Assembly: GCF_024172095.1 (NCBI RefSeq)
Contig: NZ_JAMZDX010000001.1
Coordinates: 524,001 to 588,000 of the forward strand
DNA from: Kitasatospora cinereorecta
GTDB lineage: Bacteria > Actinomycetota > Actinomycetes > Streptomycetales > Streptomycetaceae
Direction of reading: 5' to 3'
Length of the DNA stretch: 64,000 nucleotides
A model generated the notes under the pieces. It had not been told where the DNA came from, did not search any database, and was given only the letters and a program-made list of their open reading frames with translations. Made by a program: the position numbers and the translations under genes. Shown here piece by piece: positions 33,062 through 41,914 of the stretch. Position 1 is the stretch's first letter. Every line of letters starts with the position of its first letter.

Positions 33062-34302
33062 TGGCCCGCATGCTGAAGACCCTCCTGGCCCGCCGCCCCG
33101 CCGACCCCGGGGAGACGGGCCGGGAGGCCGCCGCGTTCGGCAACATCCCCGGCACCGCGGTGGAGAACCGCCGACAGCTGCTGGTCAAGCTCGCCTGGAT
33201 GTCGCTCTGGATGGTCTACCTGGTCTACCCGGTCAAGGACCTGACGAGTGGTCGGCACTCCACCGCCGCCACCGCCGCGGGCGCGATCGGACTGACCGTC
33301 TTCCTGGTCGCGTACGTCGGCCTGGTCGCCATCCGCTCCACCAAGGCCGACGGCTGGTGGGGCAAGTACCCGCCGGTCGCCCTGATGCTGGCGATCGCCG
33401 TCGCCGCCTCCTTCGGCCTCGGCGAAGCCTGGCTCACCCTGTTCACGTACACCTCGGTCTGCGTCGCCGTGGTGCTGCCGCCCCGGCTCGGCCTCCTCGG
33501 CGTGGTCACGCTCACCGCGATCACCGTCGCCGTCGCCCTGCTCAGCCACGCCGACCGGGACACCCTCGCCGCCATCGCCCTGCCCTGCCTGCTCGGCGGC
33601 CTCGCCATGACCGGCCTGCAACGGCTGATCGCCACCATGCGGGAGCTGCGCGAGGCCCGCGCCGCGGTCGCCGAGCTCGCCGCCTCCGAGGAGCGCCTGC
33701 GGCTCGCCCGCGACCTGCATGACCTGCTCGGGCACTCGCTCTCCCTGATCACCATCAAGAGCGAGCTGGCCGGCCGCTTCATGGACGCCGACAAGGCCGC
33801 CGAGGCGCGCGCCCAGGTCGCCGACATCGAACAGGTCGCCCGGCAGTCGCTGATCGACGTTCGGGAGGCCGTCACCGGCTTCCGCCGCCTCACCCTGGCC
33901 GTCGAACTCGCCGCCGCCCGGACGGCACTGACCGCCAGCCGGATCACCCTGGAGGCCGACCCGGCGATCGCCGAGGACCGACCCGGACTCGGCGGCGAGG
34001 AGGCCGGCGCACTCGCCTGGGCCCTGCGGGAAGCCGTCACCAACATTGTCCGGCACGGTGTCGGCGCGAGCGTCTGCACCGTCACCCTCGACGAGACCTG
34101 GGAGGCCGACGGCGCCCGCTACGCCGTCCTCGACGTCGCCGACGACGGCCGCGGCCCCGGCAAGGCCGGCCCCGGCAACGGCCTCACCGGCCTCGACGAA
34201 CGCCTCGCCACGGTCGGCGGCCACCTGGAGACCGGCCCCGGCCCGCGCGGCAAGGGCTTCCGCCTCCGCGCCCACGTCCCCCTGAGCCCGACCGTCCGCT
34301 GA
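33058..34302 (+). CDS. DesK/NarX-type sensor histidine kinase
   Basis: 414 residues. The N-terminal half has about five membrane helices (residues 40-150). The HisKA_3 domain has LARDLHDLLGHSLS with His221 as phosphorylation site, and the HATPase region has LREAVTNIVRHG and DDGRGPGKAGPGNGL. It probably senses membrane state or an exported compound and phosphorylates the regulator encoded 61 bases downstream. Starts at 33058, 33061 and 33070 are all in frame; the first is used because it overlaps the permease stop. Confidence 0.9.
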   Translation: MMARMLKTLLARRPADPGETGREAAAFGNIPGTAVENRRQLLVKLAWMSLWMVYLVYPVKDLTSGRHSTAATAAGAIGLTVFLVAYVGLVAIRSTKADGWWGKYPPVALMLAIAVAASFGLGEAWLTLFTYTSVCVAVVLPPRLGLLGVVTLTAITVAVALLSHADRDTLAAIALPCLLGGLAMTGLQRLIATMRELREARAAVAELAASEERLRLARDLHDLLGHSLSLITIKSELAGRFMDADKAAEARAQVADIEQVARQSLIDVREAVTGFRRLTLAVELAAARTALTASRITLEADPAIAEDRPGLGGEEAGALAWALREAVTNIVRHGVGASVCTVTLDETWEADGARYAVLDVADDGRGPGKAGPGNGLTGLDERLATVGGHLETGPGPRGKGFRLRAHVPLSPTVR

Positions 34303-34329
34303 GTGACGCGCCCCTCAGTACACGTCACC

Positions 34330-34357
34330 TTGGGGTCGGACCCTGCCGCACTACGCT
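34330..34357 (+). promoter_or_regulatory. Promoter of the response regulator gene
   Basis: TTGGGG, a 16-base spacer and TACGCT, ending six bases before the ATG at 34364. This implies a leaderless transcript separate from the kinase operon. Confidence 0.4.
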
Positions 34358-34363
34358 GACCGC

Positions 34364-34990
34364 ATGGCAGAGGAGACGGGGGCGACGGTGCGGGTGCTGC
34401 TGGCGGAGGACCAGGGGATGGTGCGCGAGGCGCTCGCGGCGCTGCTCGGGCTGGAGGGCGACATCGAGGTGGTCGCCCAGGTGGGGCGGGGGGACGAGGT
34501 GGTCGCGGCGGCGGTCGCCGCCGAGGTGGACGTCGCGGTGCTGGACATCGAGATGCCGGGGATGACGGGCATCGAGGCGGCGGCGGAACTTCGTCGCGTC
34601 CGCCCGGCCACCAAGGTGGTGATCGCCACCACGTTCGGCCGCCCCGGCTACCTCCGGCGGGCGATGGAGTCGGGTGCGGACGCGTTCCTGGTCAAGGACG
34701 CGCCGGCGTCCGAGCTGGCGGAGGCGATCCGCCGGGTGCTGCGCGGTGAGCGGGTGATCGACCCGACGCTCGCCGCGGCGGCCCTCGCCGAGGGCGCCAA
34801 CCCGCTGACCGGCCGGGAGCGCGACGTGCTGGCCGCCGCCGCGGACGGGTCGGTCAACGCCGACATCGCGCAGCGCCTGCACCTGTCGGAGGGCACCGTC
34901 CGCAACTACCTGTCGATGGCGATCCAGAAGACGGGCGCCCGCAACCGCACCGAGGCGGTCCGGGTCGCCCGTGAGAAGGGCTGGCTGTAG
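34364..34990 (+). CDS. NarL/DesR-type response regulator
   Basis: 208 residues. The receiver domain has Asp61 (VLDIEMPG) as phosphoacceptor, TT and K positions conserved (IATTFG, LVKDAPAS). The C-terminal LuxR-type helix-turn-helix begins LTGRERDVLAAAADG and contains SEGTVRNYLSMAIQK. It probably controls the exporter operon through the palindrome at 31248-31265. It has no ribosome site. Confidence 0.92.
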   Translation: MAEETGATVRVLLAEDQGMVREALAALLGLEGDIEVVAQVGRGDEVVAAAVAAEVDVAVLDIEMPGMTGIEAAAELRRVRPATKVVIATTFGRPGYLRRAMESGADAFLVKDAPASELAEAIRRVLRGERVIDPTLAAAALAEGANPLTGRERDVLAAAADGSVNADIAQRLHLSEGTVRNYLSMAIQKTGARNRTEAVRVAREKGWL

Positions 34991-34994
34991 TACG

Positions 34995-35864
34995 TCAGTT
35001 GAGCCGGTGCCGGGCGGCGCGGGCTTCGTGGCGGACCTTTGCGGCGGCTTCCGGGTTGAAGGTGTCGAGGATCTCCGCGTAGCCGTCCATCTCCTCCGCG
35101 CCGCCGAGGAAGTCGCCGACCTTGACCAGGAGTTCGGCGCGTTCCAGGCGGAGCTGGGCCGGGTGGCGGGGGAGCAGCAGGGCCAGTTCGGTGGCCCAGA
35201 GCTGGGTGCGGGCGTGCTCCGGGCGGTCGGCGGCCCAGCCGCGGATGTTGCCGAGGACGCGCAGGACGATGTCGAGCGGCTGGGCGGGCGTGAGCAGGTC
35301 GGGGGTGAAGCGCTGCCCGGTCGCGGCGACCAGCCGTTCCACGTCGGGCAGGTCGAGCAGCCGGCCGCCGTGGAAGGGGTCGGCGAGCACGAACTCGTCG
35401 CCGCCGGCGGGGCCGCCGACCGCGACGATGAAGTGGCCTGGCAGGGCAATGCCGTGGACGGTGAGTCCGGCCCGGGCGGCCACCGCGCTCCACACCAGCG
35501 AGAGCATGATCGGCAGCCCGCGCCGGCGCCGCAGCACCTCGGGCAGCAACGAGGACTCCAGCCGCCGGTAGTCGGCCTGCCGTCCGTGGAAGCGCTCCCG
35601 CCCGCCGAGGACGGCGGCCAGCAGGGCCGCCGTCTCCTCGGGGCCGTTCGGGCGCCGCTCGGCGACCGCTCGGCGGATCGCGGTCGCGTGCCGGTCCAGG
35701 GCCGCCTGGCAGCCGGACAGCACCGCCTGCAGGGTGGGCGGTTCCTCGGTGTCGTCCGGGTCGGTGAGGGTGTGCTCGGCGGCCGCCAGCAGGCAGAGCA
35801 GCACCGGGTCGGGGTGCTCGGCGCGGGCCTCGGCACGGAAGCGGGATCTGCTCTGCTCGGTCAC
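34995..35864 (-). CDS. SirB1-type transglutaminase-like/TPR protein
   Basis: 289 residues. The central segment (about 105-200, RRGLPIMLSLVWSAVAARAG and GIALPGHFIVAV) is the Transglut_core2 domain of SirB1-like proteins, followed by a helical TPR-like end. The catalytic Cys of true transglutaminases is not evident at the usual place. The function is not known. GTG start with GAAGG upstream. Convergent, with a four-base gap, to the response regulator. Confidence 0.75.
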   Translation of the reverse strand: MTEQSRSRFRAEARAEHPDPVLLCLLAAAEHTLTDPDDTEEPPTLQAVLSGCQAALDRHATAIRRAVAERRPNGPEETAALLAAVLGGRERFHGRQADYRRLESSLLPEVLRRRRGLPIMLSLVWSAVAARAGLTVHGIALPGHFIVAVGGPAGGDEFVLADPFHGGRLLDLPDVERLVAATGQRFTPDLLTPAQPLDIVLRVLGNIRGWAADRPEHARTQLWATELALLLPRHPAQLRLERAELLVKVGDFLGGAEEMDGYAEILDTFNPEAAAKVRHEARAARHRLN

Positions 35865-35883
35865 AGCAGCCTTCGGTTCAGCA

Positions 35884-35923
35884 GCCTGGGGAGGACGGGT
35901 CGGCCTCGGGGAGGACGGATCGG
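35884..35923. repeat. Two-copy 20-base direct repeat
   Basis: CCTGGGGAGGACGGGTCGG is followed directly by CCTCGGGGAGGACGGATCGG in the gap between the GNAT and SirB1-type genes. No function is apparent. Confidence 0.6.
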
Positions 35924-35931
35924 ACGGGACG

Positions 35932-36951
35932 CTACCGCTCGGGGAGGCGTGCGTAGTGGTAAGTGTGACTGGTCGTGAACCCCAGTCGGTCGTACAGCGC
36001 GATCGCCCCGCTGTTCTCCGCCTCCACCTGCAAGTACCCGCCGGCCGCGCCCTCCTCGGCCGCCCGGGCCGCGAGCACCGCCATCAGGGTGGTGGCCAGT
36101 CCGCCGCGGCGGGCGTGCGGTGCGACCTCGATCGCGCCGAAGCCGGCCCAGGCGCCGTCCACCGTGAGCCGTCCGATCGCCAGCGGTGCGCCGTCCGCCG
36201 TGCCGGGGACGGTGGCGAACCAGACCGAGGGCCCGCCGTGGATCACGCTGCGGGCGGCGGCCTCCACCGCGGGGTCGGCGGTCACCCGGCGGTAGAGCGA
36301 CATCCACTCCGGCCCGGCGGTGCGCGACAGCCGTACCCGGGCGTGGCCGCTGCCGTTGCCGAGCCGGGCCAGGGCGGCGAGCGGCGCGGTCCGCACCAGG
36401 GTCGGGGCGTACCCGGCGCCGAGGCGGTCCAGCTCGGCGGCGAGTTCCGGGGGCGAGCCGGGGGTGACCACCTCCACGTACGCGGGCAGGCCGCGGGCCG
36501 CGTACCAGTCCCGGACCCGCTCCAGCGCCGCGGCCGGCGGCAGGCCGGGGTCGCCGAGCGCCTGGACCGAGTTGGCCCGCCGGGTGAACCCGGCGGCGGC
36601 GCGCAGCGTCCACTCGCCGAGAGCCTCGGTCTCGACGGCCGGCCAGCCGCGGGCCGCGATCCGCTGCAGGTCCAGCGGGTCGGCGGCGGGCAGCGGCAGC
36701 CGCCGGGCCGGGAAGAGCGGCACCGGCTTGCCGGCGACCAGCAGCTGCTCGGGGAAGGTCACCGGATCGCCGCTGCGGGGCACCACCGAGATGCCATGAT
36801 CGTCCCAGGAGTCGAGCACCCCGATCACATCGCGGAACACCGGACGACCGTCCACGACCTCCGAGACACGCCGAACGGAGACTCTCCGCCCCACGTCAGA
36901 ACGGCTTATCCGGACCTCGGGGCGGCTCTCCACCGGAGTCCCACTCGGCAT
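35932..36951 (-). CDS. GNAT family N-acetyltransferase
   Basis: 339 residues. The start is decided by AGGAGG (36965-36960 on the minus strand), which lies eight bases before the ATG. A GTG three codons earlier overlaps that ribosome site and is rejected. The N-terminal 70 residues are an SH3-like beta domain. The C-terminal GNAT fold has the acetyl-CoA loop RRGGLATTLM and the late ALYDRLGFTTSHTYHYA. The substrate is unknown. I recall the same gene beside ferredoxin and dapC in other streptomycetes. Confidence 0.85.
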   Translation of the reverse strand: MPSGTPVESRPEVRISRSDVGRRVSVRRVSEVVDGRPVFRDVIGVLDSWDDHGISVVPRSGDPVTFPEQLLVAGKPVPLFPARRLPLPAADPLDLQRIAARGWPAVETEALGEWTLRAAAGFTRRANSVQALGDPGLPPAAALERVRDWYAARGLPAYVEVVTPGSPPELAAELDRLGAGYAPTLVRTAPLAALARLGNGSGHARVRLSRTAGPEWMSLYRRVTADPAVEAAARSVIHGGPSVWFATVPGTADGAPLAIGRLTVDGAWAGFGAIEVAPHARRGGLATTLMAVLAARAAEEGAAGGYLQVEAENSGAIALYDRLGFTTSHTYHYARLPER

Positions 36952-37079
36952 CAACGGCACCTCCTGTGCATTTGCGGTCTCGGACCCGCGATACTAGGTG
37001 CGGGCATCGACGACGCCGCGCTCAACCGCGCGACCGAGTAAACAGTAGGGCGGCAGCCCTTCCGAGGAGGAACGACAGC

Positions 37080-37406
37080 GTGACCTACGTCATCGCGCAG
37101 CCTTGTGTCGACGTCAAGGACAAGGCGTGCATCGAAGAGTGCCCGGTCGACTGCATCTACGAGGGCGAGCGCTCCCTCTACATCCACCCGGATGAGTGCG
37201 TCGACTGTGGCGCGTGCGAGCCGGTCTGCCCGGTCGAGGCCATCTTCTACGAGGACGACACCCCGGAGGAGTGGAAGGACTACTACAAGGCGAACGTCGA
37301 GTTCTTCGACGACCTCGGTTCGCCGGGTGGTGCGTCCAAGCTCGGCCTGATCGAGCGGGACCACCCGTTCATCGCGGCCCTTCCGCCGCAGAACGCCGAC
37401 CACTGA
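37080..37406 (+). CDS. fdxA: 7Fe (3Fe-4S/4Fe-4S) ferredoxin
   Basis: 108 residues, GTG start with GAGGAGG nine bases upstream. By comparison with Azotobacter ferredoxin I, Cys9, Cys17 and Cys50 should hold the 3Fe-4S cluster, and Cys21, Cys40, Cys43 and Cys46 the 4Fe-4S cluster. It transfers electrons to cytochromes P450 and other acceptors in the cytoplasm. It is followed 17 bases later by dapC; the fdx/aminotransferase pair is also found in mycobacteria. Confidence 0.95.
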   Translation: MTYVIAQPCVDVKDKACIEECPVDCIYEGERSLYIHPDECVDCGACEPVCPVEAIFYEDDTPEEWKDYYKANVEFFDDLGSPGGASKLGLIERDHPFIAALPPQNADH

Positions 37407-37423
37407 TCGGTGGCATCCGAGCT

Positions 37424-38569
37424 GTGACAACCGACAACAGCACGCACGCGCCGTTCCCGGGCCACCCGGGGGCGGCGCGCCGCGTATCCGACCGCCTTCC
37501 GGTCTTCCCCTGGGACAAGCTGGAGCCGTACAAGGCGACCGCGCTGGCCCACCCGGACGGGCTGTGCGACTTCTCCGTCGGCACCCCGGTCGACCCGGTG
37601 CCGGAGGTGATCCAGAAGGCGCTGGCCGCCCACACGGACACCCCGGGCTACCCGACCGTCTGGGGCCCGCTGGAGCTGCGGCAGGCCGTCGCCGACTGGC
37701 TGCACCGCCGGACGGCCGCCGAGATCGGCCCCGAGGCCGTGCTGCCCACCGTGGGCTCCAAGGAGCTGGTGGCGTGGCTGCCCGGCCAGCTCGGCCTCGG
37801 CCCCGGCGACCAGGTCGCCTACCCGCGCCTGGCGTACCCCACGTACGAGGTCGGCGCGCTGCTCTGCGGCGCCGAGCCGGTCGCGTACGGCAGCCTGGAC
37901 GAGCTGGACGGCTCCCGCGTGCGGCTGCTCTGGCTGAACTCGCCGTCCAACCCGACCGGCCGGGTGCTGACCGCCGACGAGCTGCGTGCGGCCGTCGCCT
38001 GGGCCCGGGAGCACCGGGCGCTGCTGGTCAGCGACGAGTGCTACCTGGAGCTGGGCTGGGAGGCCGAGCCGGTCTCCGTCCTGCACCCCGAGGTGTGCGG
38101 CGGCGGCCACGAGGGCCTGCTGGCCGTCCACTCGCTCTCCAAGCGCTCCAACCTGGCCGGCTACCGCGCCTCCTTCGTGGCGGGCGACCCGGTGGTGGTC
38201 CGGGAGCTGCTGGAGATCCGCAAGCACGGCGGCATGATCGTGCCGGCCCCGGTGCAGGCGGCGACCGTCGCCGCGCTGGCGGACGACGCGCATGTGGTCG
38301 AGCAGCGCGAGCGGTACGCGGCGCGGCGGGCCGCCCTGCGGGCCGCGCTGGAGGCGTACGGCTTCCGGATCGAGCACAGCGAGGCCAGCCTCTACCTGTG
38401 GGCGACCCAGGACCGGCCGTGCTGGGAGACCGTGGCCGAACTGGCCGAGCTGGGCATCCTGGTGGCGCCCGGTGACTTCTACGGTCCGGCCGGCGACCGC
38501 TTCGTGCGGGTGGCGTTCACCGCCACCGACGAGCGGGTGGCCGCGGCCGTGGAGCGGCTGCGCCGCTGA
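37424..38569 (+). CDS. dapC: Succinyldiaminopimelate transaminase DapC
   Basis: 381 residues, a PLP-dependent class I aminotransferase. The PLP lysine is Lys240 in SLSKRSNLAGYR, with NSPSNPTGRVL and SDECYLELGW upstream. It aminates N-succinyl-2-amino-6-oxopimelate in lysine and peptidoglycan precursor synthesis. dapE, acting next, is encoded 2.2 kb away. The GTG start is the first in-frame one after the ferredoxin stop that keeps the family N-terminus; its ribosome site is weak. Confidence 0.88.
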   Translation: MTTDNSTHAPFPGHPGAARRVSDRLPVFPWDKLEPYKATALAHPDGLCDFSVGTPVDPVPEVIQKALAAHTDTPGYPTVWGPLELRQAVADWLHRRTAAEIGPEAVLPTVGSKELVAWLPGQLGLGPGDQVAYPRLAYPTYEVGALLCGAEPVAYGSLDELDGSRVRLLWLNSPSNPTGRVLTADELRAAVAWAREHRALLVSDECYLELGWEAEPVSVLHPEVCGGGHEGLLAVHSLSKRSNLAGYRASFVAGDPVVVRELLEIRKHGGMIVPAPVQAATVAALADDAHVVEQRERYAARRAALRAALEAYGFRIEHSEASLYLWATQDRPCWETVAELAELGILVAPGDFYGPAGDRFVRVAFTATDERVAAAVERLRR

Positions 38570-38577
38570 GGAACGCC

Positions 38578-38617
38578 CGAAGGGGCGGGAACACCGACCG
38601 GTGTTCCCGCCCCTTCG
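38578..38617. terminator. Bidirectional terminator after dapC
   Basis: Perfect 19-base arms (CGAAGGGGCGGGAACACCG) with two bases between them, effectively an 18-bp stem with a four-base loop, ending CCCCTTCGTCG. It serves dapC and the convergent secreted protein gene. Confidence 0.9.
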
Positions 38618-38641
38618 TCGTGCTTCCGGGTGCGTCCGGGG

Positions 38642-39367
38642 TCAGCCGATCGGCAGGCCGCCGCCGCCGAGGCCGCCGAGCAGGCCGCCGACCGGGCCGA
38701 GGGCGCCGGTCAGGCCGCCGAGCGGGCCGCCGTTGCCGCCGAGGCCCGGCATCGAGCCGAGGCGGTTGGCCGACTCGTGCTCGGCGAGGCCGGCCACGGT
38801 CTGGCCGACCGGCAGCGAGTCGGCGATGCCGGTCACCGGGCCGAGCGCGCTGGTGGCGGGCAGGCTCTGGGTCAGGCTGCTGGTCGGCAGGCCCTTGGCC
38901 ACGGTGCCCAGCGGGTTGGCGGTGGCCTTGTGGGTGGCCGGGACGACCTTGTCGGTCACCGCTGGGCCGACCTTCTCCTCCAGGGCCGGGGCGAGCCGGT
39001 CGGAGACGACCCCCACCGCGTCGGTCACCTGGGCGGCCTTGCCGAGCGGGCCCAGCTTGCCCAGCGCCTGGTCGGTGCTGGGAAGGCTGTGGGCGAGCGT
39101 GTTGCCGGCCGCGTCGGCGGCGGCCGGTCCGCCGGCGGCGAGGGTGGCGGAGCCGGTGGTGCCCACGACCTGGCCGATCTCGTGCGTCGCCCCCTGCACC
39201 GACGAGCCGGAGTTCGGCATGTCGGCGAGCTTGGTCACGCCGGAGCCCAGGTCGGTCTGCGGAACCACCTCGGTGGCGGAGGCGGACCCGACGGCGGCGA
39301 AGGGCGCCGCACCGGCGGCGACGACCAGCGCGGCCTGGGCGATCCGGCGCGAGAGGGGGAGGGACAT
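38642..39367 (-). CDS. Secreted Gly/Leu/Ala-rich protein, unknown function
   Basis: 241 residues. The signal peptide has RR near the start (MSLPLSRRIAQAAL), a hydrophobic core and a likely cut after SASA. The mature protein is low-complexity helical sequence ending in a glycine/leucine/proline-rich tail (GGLLGGLGGGGLPIG). There is no catalytic motif or cysteine. AGGAG precedes the ATG. Similar streptomycete proteins are sometimes labelled ATP-binding without visible support. A structural envelope or spore-surface role is possible but unproven. Confidence 0.7.
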   Translation of the reverse strand: MSLPLSRRIAQAALVVAAGAAPFAAVGSASATEVVPQTDLGSGVTKLADMPNSGSSVQGATHEIGQVVGTTGSATLAAGGPAAADAAGNTLAHSLPSTDQALGKLGPLGKAAQVTDAVGVVSDRLAPALEEKVGPAVTDKVVPATHKATANPLGTVAKGLPTSSLTQSLPATSALGPVTGIADSLPVGQTVAGLAEHESANRLGSMPGLGGNGGPLGGLTGALGPVGGLLGGLGGGGLPIG

Positions 39368-39469
39368 GGTGCTCCTAAGAGGTAGGTGAACGGTCCGCCG
39401 GGCGGACGACGTGATTACCGCTAGGGGAGCGAGAAGGTTGCGGCGGGTCAAGGTCAAGGCTCGGCAAAG

Positions 39470-39498
39470 CCCGGATGCCCTGTTTTCGGGCATCCGGG
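39470..39498. other. Hairpin in the 324-base gap upstream of the secreted protein gene
   Basis: CCCGGATGCCC, loop TGTTTTC and GGGCATCCGGG form a perfect 11-bp stem. It could end transcripts from the lysozyme-like gene at 39692. The rest of 39368-39691 holds tandem GGTCAA (TTGACC twice on the minus strand, near 39448-39459) as a possible promoter, and GTCCGCC-G-GGCGGAC at 39393-39407. Confidence 0.5.
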
Positions 39499-39691
39499 AT
39501 ATTCCACCCACGTCCGGGCGGCGCGAAGAACCGTCACTTCCCTTGCCCCGTACGGTGTGCGCGCGGGCCGCCGGAACCGTCGGCGGACCCGGCCGCGGGC
39601 GGCTCGGAGGTAAACCGGGATTGACCCGAATCACCCATCGGGCGGTAACCCGCTCACCAGTCCGTCAACCGGCGGACCGTCATGTCCTCCG

Positions 39692-40663
39692 CTACTTCTT
39701 GCCCTTCACCGGCGGACCCATGGTCACCAGCACCCGGTCGGTGGGCGCACCCGTCGGCGCGGCCTTCCAGCCGTCGGTCGGCCGGTCCACCCGCCACACC
39801 TTGCCGTCGTACGCCACCGCGCCCACCCCGAGGTCCGCCGCCTGCGCCACCGCCCAGTGCGCCACCGCCCAGCCGGCCTGGCGGGCCGCCCCCGGTCCGG
39901 AGTCGGTGCTCGCCGTCGCCTGCGGGGTCAGCGCCAGCACGTCCCGCGGGTCCTTGGCCGCCTTCTCGCCCGCCGCCACCGTCACCACCTTGCCGAACTC
40001 CCGGCGGGCCCGCTCGGTCAGGTCGGTCGGCTGCTGCCCGGCGGCCGGCGTCGGGTCCGGCGAGGGCAGTGCCAGGTCGTGCACCACGCAGGTCAGCGAG
40101 GCCGGCTCCCGGCCGGTCAGCGAGGAGGAGACCAGGGTCGCGTTGGCCTCGTGCTTGGCGTACGCCTGCGGGTAGCCGCTCTTCTGCACCAGCTGGGCGG
40201 CGTCGGTCAGCGGCATCCGGGCATAGCCGTTGATCTTCACCAGGCTGTCCAGGAACTTGTTGGTGGCGTACACCGGGTCCTTGATCTGGTCCGCCGTGCC
40301 CCAGCCCTGCGAGGGCCGCTGCTGGAACAGGCCCAGCGAGTCGCGGTCGCCGCCGATCAGGTTGTGGATCTTCGACTCCTGCATCGCGGTGGCCAGCGCG
40401 ATGGTCACCGCGCGTTCCGGCAGACCGCGGGAGATCGCCACCGCGCTGATCGTCGCCGCATTGGCCGCCGCCGGCAGGTCGAGCGTGCCCGAGCCGGCCG
40501 ATGTCGCGATCGTGCAGCCCTCCGGCGGCACGCTGATCCGGTCGCGGTTCAGGTACAGCACCAGGCCGCCCACCACCGACAGCGCCACCAGGCCGACCAG
40601 CACCCGCCGCCACGACGACCGCCGCCGTCGCCCGGGCCGGCCAGCTGTGTTCTGCTCGGCCAC
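39692..40663 (-). CDS. Membrane-anchored lysozyme-fold (transglycosylase-like) protein
   Basis: 323 residues. After a basic RPGRRRRSSWRR stretch there is one membrane helix (about residues 20-38). The external part has AMQESKIHNLIGGDRDSLGLFQQRPSQGWGT, a lysozyme-like core whose Glu could be catalytic, then two low-complexity linker regions. I infer a peptidoglycan-acting enzyme or a binding relative. The GTG at 40663 has GAGAGGGG about six bases upstream; an earlier start at 40750 would run into the dapE promoter. Confidence 0.75.
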   Translation of the reverse strand: MAEQNTAGRPGRRRRSSWRRVLVGLVALSVVGGLVLYLNRDRISVPPEGCTIATSAGSGTLDLPAAANAATISAVAISRGLPERAVTIALATAMQESKIHNLIGGDRDSLGLFQQRPSQGWGTADQIKDPVYATNKFLDSLVKINGYARMPLTDAAQLVQKSGYPQAYAKHEANATLVSSSLTGREPASLTCVVHDLALPSPDPTPAAGQQPTDLTERARREFGKVVTVAAGEKAAKDPRDVLALTPQATASTDSGPGAARQAGWAVAHWAVAQAADLGVGAVAYDGKVWRVDRPTDGWKAAPTGAPTDRVLVTMGPPVKGKK

Positions 40664-40766
40664 CGCAGCCCCTCTCGTTCGCGCCCTCGCCGTTCGCGGA
40701 CACCGTAACCGGTCGGACGGTTGTACGGCCCGAAGCGGTTGCGCCGTCACGGAGAGTGAGCCGTTC

Positions 40767-40772
40767 TAGTAC
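40767..40772 (+). promoter_or_regulatory. -10 box of dapE
   Basis: TAGTAC, ending 11 bases before the dapE ATG, with no ribosome site in between. The transcript would have a very short or no leader. Confidence 0.35.
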
Positions 40773-40783
40773 AGTGGCCGACC

Positions 40784-41854
40784 ATGAGCAGCCCGATCAC
40801 GCCACTCGACCTGACCCTCGACGGCGGTGCGCTGACCGCCCGACTCGTGGACTTCCCCTCCGTCAGCGGCGACGAGAAGGCCCTCGCCGACGCCGTCGAG
40901 GCCGCCCTGCGGGCCCTGCCCCACCTCACCGTCGACCGGCACGGCAACAACGTGGTCGCCCGCACGAACCTCGGCCGGTCCGAGCGCGTGGTGCTGGCCG
41001 GGCACCTGGACACCGTCCCGATCGCCGACAACGTCCCGTCCTGGGTCGAGGGCGACCTGCTCTACGGCTGCGGCACCTCCGACATGAAGTCCGGCGTCGC
41101 CGTCCAGCTGCGCCTCGCCGCCACCCTCACCGAGCCCAACCGCGACCTCACGTTCGTGTTCTACGACTGCGAGGAGGTCGAAGCCGCCCGCAACGGCCTC
41201 GGCGTCCTGGTCCGCACCCACCCGGACTGGCTGGCCGCCGACTTCGCCGTCCTGATGGAGCCCAGCGGCGCCGTCGTCGAGGGCGGCTGCCAGGGCAGCC
41301 TGCGCGCCGACATCCTGCTCACCGGCACCCGCGCCCACGCCGCCCGCAGCTGGCTCGGCGACAACGCCATCCACAAGGCCGCCGAGGTGCTGCGCCGGCT
41401 CGCCGAGTACCAGCCCCGCCGGGTCGCCATCGACGGACTGGAGTACCGCGAGGGCCTCAACGCCACCCGGATCGACGGCGGCGTGGCCGGCAACGTCATC
41501 CCCGACGAGTGCCGCGTCCACGTGAACTTCCGGTACGCCCCGGACCGCAGCGTCGAGGAGGCCGAGGCCCACCTGCGATCCGTCTTCGACGGCTTCGAAC
41601 TCGACCTGGTCGACGTCTCCCCGGCCGCCCTGCCCGGCCTCGGGCAGCTCGCCGCCCGGGACTTCCTCGCCGCGGTCGGCGGCGAGCCGCGCGCCAAGTT
41701 CGGCTGGACCGACGTCGCCCGCTTCAGCGCACTCGGCGTCCCCGCCGTCAACTACGGCCCCGGCGACCCGAACCTCGCCCACAAGCGGGACGAGCACTGC
41801 TCGCTGTCCGCCATCGCCGAGACCGAGGAGCGCCTGCGCGCCTGGCTCAGCTGA
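40784..41854 (+). CDS. dapE: Succinyl-diaminopimelate desuccinylase DapE
   Basis: 356 residues, an M20 metallopeptidase-fold enzyme. It hydrolyses N-succinyl-LL-diaminopimelate to LL-diaminopimelate plus succinate. Visible zinc motifs are [17 protein letters not shown] and YDCEEVE, with a C-terminal [12 protein letters not shown] carrying the last histidine. It is divergent from the lysozyme-like gene. In mycobacteria dapE is likewise close to the LOG and folP2 genes. Confidence 0.93.
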   Translation: MSSPITPLDLTLDGGALTARLVDFPSVSGDEKALADAVEAALRALPHLTVDRHGNNVVARTNLGRSERVVLAGHLDTVPIADNVPSWVEGDLLYGCGTSDMKSGVAVQLRLAATLTEPNRDLTFVFYDCEEVEAARNGLGVLVRTHPDWLAADFAVLMEPSGAVVEGGCQGSLRADILLTGTRAHAARSWLGDNAIHKAAEVLRRLAEYQPRRVAIDGLEYREGLNATRIDGGVAGNVIPDECRVHVNFRYAPDRSVEEAEAHLRSVFDGFELDLVDVSPAALPGLGQLAARDFLAAVGGEPRAKFGWTDVARFSALGVPAVNYGPGDPNLAHKRDEHCSLSAIAETEERLRAWLS

Positions 41855-41902
41855 GCCCCTGCAGTTCGCTCGCCGTTCCCCGAAAAGCCGAGTCCACAGG
41901 CG

Positions 41903-41908
41903 TAGGGT
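41903..41908 (+). promoter_or_regulatory. -10 box of a leaderless LOG-family gene
   Basis: TAGGGT, six bases before the ATG, with no ribosome site between. Confidence 0.4.
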
Positions 41909-41914
41909 TTCGTC

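Noticed and set aside
32263..34990. Antibiotic biosynthesis or resistance cluster
   Set aside because: Only an ABC-2 exporter with a two-component system is present; no biosynthetic enzymes adjoin.
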